In this document: positions 1-4,772 of the stretch, in pieces
How positions within the stretch are numbered: position 1 is the first letter of the stretch
Layout: each line of letters starts with the position of its first letter
NCBI GenBank assembly: GCA_002479145.1
Contig: DLLX01000025.1
Span: 1-5,255 of the forward strand
Length of the DNA: 5,255 nucleotides
Source of the DNA: Prevotella sp. UBA7551
Lineage (GTDB): Bacteria; Bacteroidota; Bacteroidia; Bacteroidales; Bacteroidaceae
Direction: 5' to 3'
Made by a program: the position numbers and the translations under genes
Notes under the pieces: generated by a model
The model's database searches: none
What the model was told of the DNA's origin: nothing
Seen by the model: the letters and a program-made list of their open reading frames with translations, nothing else

Positions 1-1
1 C

Positions 2-382
2 GTCCCAGGTTGCTGTTTATTCCGTACAGGTTGCCACCTAAGTGTTGAAAGCATGGCGGACTATGGCGAAATACCTAAGGCAGTAAGAGACCGAAAGATA
101 CAATTACCAGGGACGGATAAATGGAAAACTTCTCGTTTTTTTGTCGATTTCGGCCTAATGAGCCATTCGGAATTAGTCAACACAAGCATTTCCACGACTC
201 GAATGGTGCGACCATGCGATACGGAAACATAACTACTCTTGACCCATACTTTTTTGCTGACAGTGTCAACAGGCCGAGTTGGAAAGTCTATCTGCGGGTA
301 TCCCAATGCCTCAAAAGTGCATTTGATTGTAAATATAGGCGCAAAAGAAAGAATTTTTAAATTAAAAATTGGAAGAAAATAA
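2..382 (+). pseudogene. Possible decayed gene or repeat, open but for one stop
   Basis: I do not recognise this stretch. On the plus strand, the frame beginning at base 2 runs to a TAA at 380-382 and is broken by a single in-frame TAA at 230-232. The part before the stop has a possible Met at 53 (MADYGEIPKAV...). The part after it reads like a basic C-terminus (HLIVNIGAKERIFKLKIG, then RK). Two other frames over the same bases are also open: plus 121-360 (79 codons, ATG directly after a TAA) and minus from about 405 down to 61 (no ATG, only a TTG at 306). So many open frames in 380 bases suggest either a gene broken by one nonsense change or a conserved non-coding or mobile repeat. There is no signal peptide, no recognisable motif and no clear promoter. 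The left boundary is cut by the window. Confidence is low that any frame is, or was, a protein. Confidence 0.25.
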
Positions 383-413
383 ATTAAGAACTTGGAATTT
401 TTAATTTAAAAAT
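353..413. repeat. AT-only 18-bp inverted repeat
   Basis: The arm at 353-370 (ATTTTTAAATTAAAAATT) is the exact reverse complement of the arm at 396-413, with 25 bases between. Both arms contain only A and T, so the pairing is weak and could arise by chance in such AT-rich DNA. It lies directly past the 3' side of the terminator hairpin of the DUF5020 gene on the minus strand and probably supplies part of that terminator's T-rich tail. Confidence 0.45.
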
Positions 414-418
414 ATTTC

Positions 419-457
419 CGTTTCCTAACCTGTTGTCATACAGCAGGTTAGGAAACG
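419..457 (-). terminator. Strong hairpin terminator after the DUF5020 gene
   Basis: The arms TTTCCTAACCTG (421-432) and CAGGTTAGGAAA (444-455) are perfectly complementary. Pairing extends outward by two bases (419-420 with 456-457) and inward by three more pairs past one mismatch, leaving a tiny loop at 437-439. On the minus strand, transcription leaving the DUF5020 gene meets this hairpin about 60 bases past the stop and then enters a T-rich stretch (below 418). This fits an intrinsic terminator. There is no T run on the plus-strand side, so it is not obviously bidirectional. Confidence 0.75.
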
Positions 458-515
458 TGCCATCGTATAGATGGAGCCTATGAATGAAATCGTTGCACAG
501 AATGCGCATCAATGG

Positions 516-1265
516 TCAAAACGTCCATTTGGCTGCCACGGTGGGGATGGCATAGAAGCGGTTGTTCTCGCCCCTGTCATTCCACACGAAGTTGTTGGAC
601 AGCTCCACTTCCGAGCCCAAACTAAGGTTTACACCATCCATTCCTTTGATCGTGTTGAGATTGAACCAGAACTGTGGCTCCGACTGGACAATCCATTTTC
701 CATTCACATTGGGGTCATACCACACATCACAGTAGCCGCTGAAGGTGCATAGACCGCCTGCAAAGGTCGTTGACCAGACCCCCGTGAGCTGCACACTGTT
801 ATAGGCAGGAGCTTGATAATGGTGGCTGCGGAAGTAATACTTATAAAGCAACTGCACGGAGAAGGTACGTTTGAAGTCCTTAGAAGCCCAGTTCCAAGCC
901 GGTCCGGCCAGCACGGCGTGCTGATAGCGCGTGGCCTGCCATGTATCCTCATCGGAGCCGAGGCCGCCATTGTACTCGATATGAGCTGCCCAGTGCTTGT
1001 TTTTCTTCGACAAGTTGAACTCTCTTGCTATCTCCCAATAGGTTCCAGCCACACCATCGCGTTGATAGTCGAGGTCGATGAAGGCGAAAGTACTGCCCCA
1101 GCGGTCGGGCTTGAACATCTCCATGGTGGTCGTCACCGAAGGCCGGTTGTCGATATCGTTGTAGAGGGTGTGTCCTAAGTCGTAGTGTACTTGGATGTTT
1201 TGCGCATTGACGGCGCAGGGAAAAGCTGCCATGACAAGCATGGCGAGGGAAAAGAAATGCTTCAT
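516..1265 (-). CDS. DUF5020 family outer-membrane protein (Tsx-like)
   Basis: This is a complete 249-residue exported protein. Residues 1-21 form a signal peptide with a hydrophobic core and a likely cleavage after AVNA, before QN. The mature part alternates aromatic and polar residues as in a beta-barrel and ends in KWTF, a terminal-aromatic outer-membrane sorting signal. From memory of the family, the blocks FKPDRWGSTFAFIDLDY (51-67), HIEYNGG (95-101), CTFSGYCDVW (173-182) and SEPQFWFNLN (195-204) are typical of Bacteroidetes DUF5020 proteins, which resemble nucleoside-specific Tsx channels. The substrate is not known, and transport of nucleosides is only an inference. The ATG at 1265 is chosen because it begins the signal peptide and lies just downstream of a -7 element. 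The gene is divergent from trmD and appears monocistronic, with its own terminator at 419-457. Confidence 0.85.
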   Translation of the reverse strand: MKHFFSLAMLVMAAFPCAVNAQNIQVHYDLGHTLYNDIDNRPSVTTTMEMFKPDRWGSTFAFIDLDYQRDGVAGTYWEIAREFNLSKKNKHWAAHIEYNGGLGSDEDTWQATRYQHAVLAGPAWNWASKDFKRTFSVQLLYKYYFRSHHYQAPAYNSVQLTGVWSTTFAGGLCTFSGYCDVWYDPNVNGKWIVQSEPQFWFNLNTIKGMDGVNLSLGSEVELSNNFVWNDRGENNRFYAIPTVAAKWTF

Positions 1266-1293
1266 TTTCAGTAATTTTAAGTTATAACGGGTG

Positions 1294-1301
1294 CAAAGTT
1301 A
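1294..1301 (-). promoter_or_regulatory. -7 element of the DUF5020 gene promoter
   Basis: Read on the minus strand this is TAACTTTG, an exact match to the Bacteroidetes TAnnTTTG -7 element. It ends 28 bases before the ATG at 1265, so transcription should start near 1287-1289 with a leader of roughly 20-25 bases. The -33 region is poor (TGGT at about the expected distance rather than TTTG). Confidence 0.65.
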
Positions 1302-1310
1302 CAAAAATTT

Positions 1311-1330
1311 AATGACGTTGACCAGTCATT
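1311..1330. repeat. Inverted repeat AATGAC-N8-GTCATT between divergent promoters
   Basis: AATGAC at 1311-1316 and GTCATT at 1325-1330 are exact reverse complements with eight bases between. The element sits between the two opposing -7 boxes, over the -33 region of both genes, where a bound regulator could affect either. A six-base arm can occur by chance and no regulator is encoded next to it. Confidence 0.3.
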
Positions 1331-1355
1331 GTGCAAATAAAAAGCACTATCTTTG
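1329..1355 (+). promoter_or_regulatory. trmD promoter, nearly leaderless
   Basis: TATCTTTG at 1348-1355 matches the Bacteroidetes TAnnTTTG -7 element exactly. A TTG at 1329-1331 could be the -33 element, but the gap of 16 bases is shorter than usual for these promoters. The trmD ATG starts at 1362, only six bases past the -7 box, so transcription would begin at or within a few bases of the start codon. Confidence 0.6.
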
Positions 1356-1361
1356 CACTTT

Positions 1362-2036
1362 ATGAGAATAGACATTATCACCGTACTTCCCGAGATGCTG
1401 GAAGGCTTCGTCCATGAATCCATCCTCGCCCGTGCCGCTAAAAAAGGACTGGCGGAAATCCATTTGCACAATCTACGAGACTATACGCTCGACAAATGGC
1501 GTCGTGTCGACGACTATCCTTTCGGGGGTCAGGCGGGTATGGTGATGCAGGTAGAACCCATTGACCGCTGCATCAGCACGCTGAAGGAGGAACGCAATTA
1601 TGATGAAGTGATTTTCACGTCGCCCGACGGTGAGCAGCTCACCCAGCGGTTGGCCAATGAGTTGTCGATGAAAGGCAACCTCATCATCCTCTGTGGTCAC
1701 TATAAGGGTGTGGACCAGCGTGTGCGCGACCACCTCATCACGCGCGAAATCAGTGTCGGCGACTATGTGCTCACCGGCGGTGAGCTGCCTGCCGCCATCA
1801 TTGCCGACGCAGTGGTGCGTCTCGTGCCGGGGGTTCTCAGCGACGATCAAAGCGCGCTTTCCGATTGCTTTCAGGACGATATGCTCTCCGCCCCAATCTA
1901 TACCCGCCCGCGCGAGTACAAGGGATGGACTGTGCCGGAGGTGCTCCTGTCGGGCAATGAGGCCAAGATACGGCAATGGGAGTTTGACCAAGCCATGGAG
2001 CGCACGCGCCAGCTGCGTCCCGATTTGCTGAAGTAG
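1362..2036 (+). CDS. trmD: tRNA (guanine(37)-N1)-methyltransferase TrmD
   Basis: TrmD uses S-adenosylmethionine to methylate N1 of guanine 37, next to the anticodon of several tRNAs, which prevents +1 frameshifting. It is a cytoplasmic homodimer of the SPOUT trefoil-knot class and essential in most bacteria studied. The 224-residue product is complete. Recognisable blocks are VDDYPFGGQAGMVM (49-62), SPDG (87-90), LCGHYKGVDQRV (110-121), the knot loop SVGDYVLTGGELPA (131-144), R153 in RLVPGVL, D168 (the likely catalytic Asp) in SDCFQDD, and YTRP (180-183) followed by VPEVLLSGN (191-199). An in-frame TTG lies at 1353, but it is inside the -7 box, and TrmD proteins typically begin MRIDIIT, so the ATG at 1362 is the start. 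The gene stands alone, without the rpsP, rimM or rplS neighbours common in other phyla. Confidence 0.97.
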   Translation: MRIDIITVLPEMLEGFVHESILARAAKKGLAEIHLHNLRDYTLDKWRRVDDYPFGGQAGMVMQVEPIDRCISTLKEERNYDEVIFTSPDGEQLTQRLANELSMKGNLIILCGHYKGVDQRVRDHLITREISVGDYVLTGGELPAAIIADAVVRLVPGVLSDDQSALSDCFQDDMLSAPIYTRPREYKGWTVPEVLLSGNEAKIRQWEFDQAMERTRQLRPDLLK

Positions 2037-2130
2037 GGCGAAGGACATAGGAATTCCTTGGCAACCAGACCGCCTACAAGGTGCGGAAAAGAAGGAGACG
2101 GGTTGCTGCTTCTCAAAAATTATCACACAG

Positions 2131-2165
2131 AAAAAGCGTGCAACACATTGCTTTGCACGCCTTTT
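2131..2165. terminator. Bidirectional terminator between trmD and the OMP operon
   Basis: GCGTGCAA (2136-2143) pairs perfectly with TTGCACGC (2153-2160) around a nine-base loop. An A run at 2131-2135 precedes the stem and CTTTT (2161-2165) follows it, so both strands show a GC-rich stem followed by a T run. It lies between the convergent ends of trmD and the beta-barrel gene and can terminate both transcripts. Confidence 0.85.
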
Positions 2166-2167
2166 CG

Positions 2168-2183
2168 CTCAATTATAATTGAG
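2168..2183. repeat. Perfect 16-bp palindrome CTCAATTATAATTGAG
   Basis: The 16 bases are their own exact reverse complement. The palindrome lies between the stop codon of the beta-barrel gene and the bidirectional terminator. In the operon transcript it could fold into a small six-pair hairpin with a four-base loop, perhaps protecting the 3' end. It could also be a protein-binding site or chance. Confidence 0.45.
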
Positions 2184-2199
2184 AACTATACCATTGTCC

Positions 2200-3081
2200 T
2201 TAGAAGATGACACCTATGGAAAAGGACTTAAATGTCAACCCATAGTCTGCCTGCAAGACATTACAAGGGCTGTACTTCACATAGAAGTTTACGATAGGAG
2301 TTGTGATTGTACCCATGAAATCCAATGTGATGGGTGTGGGGTGTATGTTTTTCTCCTTCTCTTTGTATTTATTCCCATTGAGCTTATACCGCGTCTTGAC
2401 GCTGGCATAGCTGTTGATGTTGATTACTGGGCCGAGGCTAAAGCCGAAATGTTTTGTCCGATAGTGGTAACGGAAAGGAAAGTTGAGGCTGAAAACCTTG
2501 ACACGAGAGAATTTCGGCTCAGCTCCCTCAGGCAGTTTTCCTATTACATTTCTGTCCTCGGCATCTTTCATAAAGCGGAAATTGCCCTCCATACGATAGT
2601 TGCGCCAGTCCGCTCCCACTCCTAACGAGAAGACGTGCCGGTTTTTCCATGGTCTCCACTCGGTATCAAGGATAAACCAAAGCTCTGCCGAGTTGCCCAT
2701 ATTGAGATCAGCCGGCTTGGGCATACCAGGTCCGTTGACATATCCCATGGCCCAATGAGTGACCACATCGAAGGTATACGCAGCGGAGTTTGCTCTCTCT
2801 TGCTGATAGGGCCACTTGAATCCAATAGTGAAGTCGCCCTTGTTAATGCTCGATGTGCTGACATAGTTGGAGTCAACAATTTGCAATGTGTTGGAATAGG
2901 TGTAGTCGGGGTTGTTCTCCTTGCCCTCCACGAGGATGTGCTGAAGCGAGTCGGTGGTGACGATGGTCACCTTTTGAGGCTTTTCCACAACGATGGTGTC
3001 GCCCCCTGTATTGTTGCCGGCCAAAACGTTGAGCTGAGCCAGCAGGGCCATTGCGAGTAAAGTTGATTTCTTCATCTTCAT
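2200..3081 (-). CDS. Outer-membrane beta-barrel protein, last gene of sigma operon
   Basis: This is a 293-residue exported protein from the ATG at 3081. An ATG at 3075 would remove two residues, and an upstream ATG at 3129 adds 16 polar residues before the signal peptide, so it is rejected. Residues 1-21 (MKMKKSTLLAMALLAQLNVLA) have the form of a signal peptide with a likely cut before GNN. A polar segment to about residue 75 contains VDSNYVSTSS (69-78). It is followed by alternating strands such as HVFSLGVGADWRNYRM (149-164), FSRVKVFSLNFPFRYHYR (191-208) and HFGFSLGPVININSYASV (211-228). The C-terminus GVIF fits an outer-membrane sorting signal. From memory it resembles a conserved Bacteroidales family of beta-barrel proteins without a defined substrate. 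It lies 89 bases after the preceding gene, has no TAnnTTTG element of its own, and ends at the terminator near 2131-2165, so it is probably co-transcribed with the genes at 3171-4563. Confidence 0.8.
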   Translation of the reverse strand: MKMKKSTLLAMALLAQLNVLAGNNTGGDTIVVEKPQKVTIVTTDSLQHILVEGKENNPDYTYSNTLQIVDSNYVSTSSINKGDFTIGFKWPYQQERANSAAYTFDVVTHWAMGYVNGPGMPKPADLNMGNSAELWFILDTEWRPWKNRHVFSLGVGADWRNYRMEGNFRFMKDAEDRNVIGKLPEGAEPKFSRVKVFSLNFPFRYHYRTKHFGFSLGPVININSYASVKTRYKLNGNKYKEKEKNIHPTPITLDFMGTITTPIVNFYVKYSPCNVLQADYGLTFKSFSIGVIF

Positions 3082-3118
3082 ATAGCTGTATTTTTTGTTA
3101 GTTTCTTGTGCGTTGGTG

Positions 3119-3139
3119 AGCTGCCGCATTGTGGCAGCT
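3119..3139. repeat. Hairpin in the leader of the beta-barrel gene
   Basis: AGCTGCC (3119-3125) pairs exactly with GGCAGCT (3133-3139) around seven bases. The stem is GC-rich, but no T run follows on either strand, so it does not look like an intrinsic terminator. It lies in the 89-base gap between the DUF6108-like gene and the beta-barrel gene, about 38 bases before the latter's start. It could be a processing or mRNA-stability element that sets the relative output of the two genes. Confidence 0.45.
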
Positions 3140-3170
3140 ATCCATGATTGGGCGTTTCAAGGCATTTCTG

Positions 3171-3611
3171 TCATTCTATGAGCCGCCGTAGCTCGTCGAT
3201 GTTAGCCACACTGCCCTCCATATAAGCGAGCGTGGTCACTATAACCTTCCCTTTCCGCTTGGTGAGATAACAGAGAAATCTGTTGGTCCTTCCCCGCTTG
3301 GGCAAAGTGAGTATGGTTGAAGCATTGCGACCCTTGCTGCGCTCCTCGGTACTTCTGGCTGTGCGGCGATCGGTGGCCACGAGCGCATCAATGGCTGCTT
3401 TCTGCTGTGCCGTGGCATTGAAACGGACACTGTGATAGAAAGTCAGTCGATACTCGTTCAGTGCACGTCCCTTCACTTTCACCTCCACCATCTGCCGCTG
3501 TGGCACGAGGTGTCCTTGGAAAACGCGGTTCACGGCCAGCCCCGTCTGTGCGGCGAGGTGCAGTGGCAGCAGTATAGCAACAAGGATTAGCAGGAGTCTT
3601 GTCTTCATCAT
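3171..3611 (-). CDS. Secreted small protein, DUF6108-like
   Basis: This is a complete 146-residue protein. Residues 1-21 form a signal peptide (MMKTRLLLILVAILLPLHLAA) with a likely cut before QTG, so the mature protein of about 125 residues is periplasmic or surface-exposed. No lipobox cysteine is present. The mature part is basic, with GLAVNRVFQGHLVP (24-37), VEVKVKGRALNEYRLTFYHS (42-61), NRFLCYLTKRKGKVIV (110-125) and YMEGSV (130-135). This layout is what I recall of the Bacteroidetes DUF6108 family, whose function is not known. Two adjacent Met codons (3611 and 3608) could serve as start. The gene begins 29 bases after the anti-sigma gene and has no visible promoter, so it is the third gene of the operon. 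The family assignment is from memory and moderately sure. Confidence 0.7.
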   Translation of the reverse strand: MMKTRLLLILVAILLPLHLAAQTGLAVNRVFQGHLVPQRQMVEVKVKGRALNEYRLTFYHSVRFNATAQQKAAIDALVATDRRTARSTEERSKGRNASTILTLPKRGRTNRFLCYLTKRKGKVIVTTLAYMEGSVANIDELRRLIE

Positions 3612-3640
3612 AATCTATCGTTTGTTGTTCGGTTTGTTAC

Positions 3641-4087
3641 TCATTCCGTGCTCAGCAGCACATCGCGCAGCTGATTATCCACGGGAGTCTGTGCGTCGAT
3701 TTGCCTTATCGTGCCACTCACTTCGTGCATGACCGTCTCTTGGTCAGTCACTGTGTGCCCATAGACGACGGCCTCGCAGTAGTTTTGGCTTCTATAGAGG
3801 GTAAGTGCCAGCCCCGCAATGAGCAGCGCACAGGCTGCGATGCCCGCCGCCCGACGCATAAGTACATGCAACTGAGTACGTTTTCTGACCCCTGACGATA
3901 TGTTTTTTTGCGTCAACGGCTCATGGAGTGCGCCCAAACCAAGGACCAATTGCCGTATCGAGGCCATGTCACCATCGACATTGTCATGCTTCATGAAGTA
4001 GCTCTCCAGCTTCCGTTCCTCGTCGAGCGTGGTCTCGCCGTCCATATACCGCCCTATGAGGGTGTTGAGCTCTTGTTTGTTCATCAT
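3641..4087 (-). CDS. Probable anti-sigma factor, single-pass membrane protein
   Basis: This 148-residue protein has an N-terminal cytoplasmic part of about 78 residues, one membrane helix (about 79-98, AAGIAACALLIAGLALTLY) preceded by Arg/Lys-rich sequence, and a periplasmic tail of about 50 residues. The start (MNKQELNTLIGRYMDGETTL, with an extra Met before it) and the following DEERKLESYF resemble the N-terminal part of Bacteroidetes anti-sigma factors. There is no HxxxCxxC zinc motif and no large FecR or DUF4974 periplasmic domain, so it is not a TonB-linked FecR. It overlaps the sigma gene by ATGA at 4084-4087, which is strong evidence for coupled translation and partnership. It would hold the sigma factor at the membrane until an envelope signal releases it. 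This role is inferred from context and topology. Confidence 0.72.
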   Translation of the reverse strand: MMNKQELNTLIGRYMDGETTLDEERKLESYFMKHDNVDGDMASIRQLVLGLGALHEPLTQKNISSGVRKRTQLHVLMRRAAGIAACALLIAGLALTLYRSQNYCEAVVYGHTVTDQETVMHEVSGTIRQIDAQTPVDNQLRDVLLSTE

Positions 4088-4563
4088 TTTTCTTCCTCCT
4101 TCATTTTTTCTGTAATCAACCGCCGGAGCGTCTTTCTTCCACGGCTTAGGTTCTGCCTCACTGCCGCTTCCTCTTTGTTAAGCAAGTCGGCTATCTCGCC
4201 CACACCCATCCCGTCGATATGTCTCAGACGCAAGATGGCTTGCTGCAGTGGCGGCAGCTTGGCAAGCAAGGTGAGGGTCATGTCGGCCATCGGGTTGTCA
4301 GAAGGCTGCTCTACCATGTCGTGCCCCGCCATTCCCACAGTAGGTCGTTGTCTTCTGAGACGCATCAGGCACTCGTTGCGCACCATCGTCAAAGCCAACC
4401 CGTCCATCGGGACACGCAGCTCGTCAAGCAGTTGCCAGAGCCGAAGCAGCACGTCCTGGGCAATATCCTCGCCCAAGGCTGGGTCGCCCATATAGCGTAA
4501 GGCGGCCTTCCGCAGTATGGGTGTGAGCCGTGCAGCGTCTGATTGGTATTCCTCGACGGTCAT
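4084..4563 (-). CDS. RNA polymerase sigma-70 family factor, ECF type
   Basis: This complete 159-residue protein has the two-domain ECF layout. Sigma region 2 spans about residues 10-73: the core-binding helix DPALGEDIAQDVLLRLWQ is at 27-44, and NECLMRLRRQR at 63-73 corresponds to the -10 recognition end. A linker (74-95) is followed by region 4 at about 96-150, with LPPLQQAILRLRHIDGMGV leading into the helix-turn-helix GEIADLLNKEEAAVRQNLSRG (122-142, in two helices) that would read the -35 element. It directs RNA polymerase to a specific promoter set and is probably controlled by the membrane protein whose gene overlaps its stop codon. It heads a four-gene operon running down to 2200. The ATG at 4563 gives a normal family length. 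The regulon cannot be read from this window, and autoregulation is likely but unproven. Confidence 0.92.
   Translation of the reverse strand: MTVEEYQSDAARLTPILRKAALRYMGDPALGEDIAQDVLLRLWQLLDELRVPMDGLALTMVRNECLMRLRRQRPTVGMAGHDMVEQPSDNPMADMTLTLLAKLPPLQQAILRLRHIDGMGVGEIADLLNKEEAAVRQNLSRGRKTLRRLITEKMKEEEK
4095..4101 (-). promoter_or_regulatory. Shine-Dalgarno sequence for the anti-sigma gene
   Basis: On the minus strand this reads AAGGAGG, seven bases before the ATG at 4087 and inside the last codons of the sigma gene (encoding KEEE). Strong Shine-Dalgarno sequences are uncommon in Bacteroidetes, so this could help re-initiation at the ATGA overlap. It could also be a by-product of the Lys/Glu-rich C-terminus. 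Confidence 0.4.
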
Positions 4564-4572
4564 TTTTTCTTG

Positions 4573-4637
4573 CTTCTATTGTAAATATGCGAATGTGGGG
4601 CTATTGTGACATGCAGAAAGCGCATTTAACTTCTATT
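4573..4637 (-). promoter_or_regulatory. Probable promoter region of the sigma operon
   Basis: The operon promoter should lie between the peptidase terminator and the ATG at 4563. No TAnnTTTG element is present on the minus strand here. Short repeats are present instead: CTTCTATT at 4573-4580 and 4630-4637, and CTATTGT at 4576-4582 and 4601-4607 (plus-strand reading), the latter 25 bases apart. They may belong to a promoter read by an alternative sigma factor, possibly the one encoded here. The assignment is weak. Confidence 0.25.
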
Positions 4638-4682
4638 ATCATTTTGACAGTCAGAGGACAGATGGCTGAAGCTGTGTAGGAA

Positions 4683-4692
4683 CATCGCGATG
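4683..4692. repeat. 10-bp palindrome CATCGCGATG
   Basis: A perfect ten-base palindrome sits directly past the T run of the peptidase terminator, upstream of the sigma operon. It could be an operator half of the sigma promoter region, but at this length it may be chance. Confidence 0.2.
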
Positions 4693-4744
4693 AAAAAAAA
4701 GAAAGCCCGAAAGCATTTCTGGTAAAAATGCCTTCGGACTTTTT
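4693..4744 (-). terminator. Intrinsic terminator of the C1 peptidase gene
   Basis: An imperfect hairpin pairs AAAG, CCGAA and GCATTT (4702-4718) with AAATGC, TTCGG and CTTT (4726-4742), with two single-base mismatches and a seven-base loop. On the minus strand it is followed by CTTTCTTTTTTTT. It lies about 30 bases past the peptidase stop codon and isolates that gene from the sigma operon. Confidence 0.85.
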
Positions 4745-4772
4745 GATGTTAGATGTAAAAAAGGTTGGCCAA

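Noticed and set aside
6..34. CAGGTTGC direct repeat (6-13 and 27-34) considered as a CRISPR or iteron trace
   Set aside because: There are only two eight-base copies with a 13-base gap and no further units, which is too little for an array.
813..1178. 121-codon plus-strand frame inside the DUF5020 gene
   Set aside because: It is a shadow of a well-supported gene on the other strand, with no promoter or recognisable domain.
2049..2058. AGGAATTCCT palindrome after trmD
   Set aside because: Ten bases only, with no T run or promoter context; expected by chance.
1473..2126. 217-codon open frame antisense to trmD
   Set aside because: It lies almost wholly opposite the certain trmD gene, has no signal or motif, and its His/Arg-rich composition is what the reverse strand of this coding sequence gives.
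2179..2625. 148-codon plus-strand frame opposite the beta-barrel C-terminus
   Set aside because: It begins between a terminator and a convergent gene end, with no promoter, and is antisense to conserved barrel strands.
2635..3060. 141-codon plus-strand frame opposite the beta-barrel gene
   Set aside because: It is antisense to a gene with a signal peptide and barrel pattern, and its own translation shows no family features.
3908..4495. 195-codon plus-strand frame opposite the sigma and anti-sigma genes
   Set aside because: The Ser/Arg-rich translation is the reverse-strand shadow of the sigma factor gene, whose motifs are clear.
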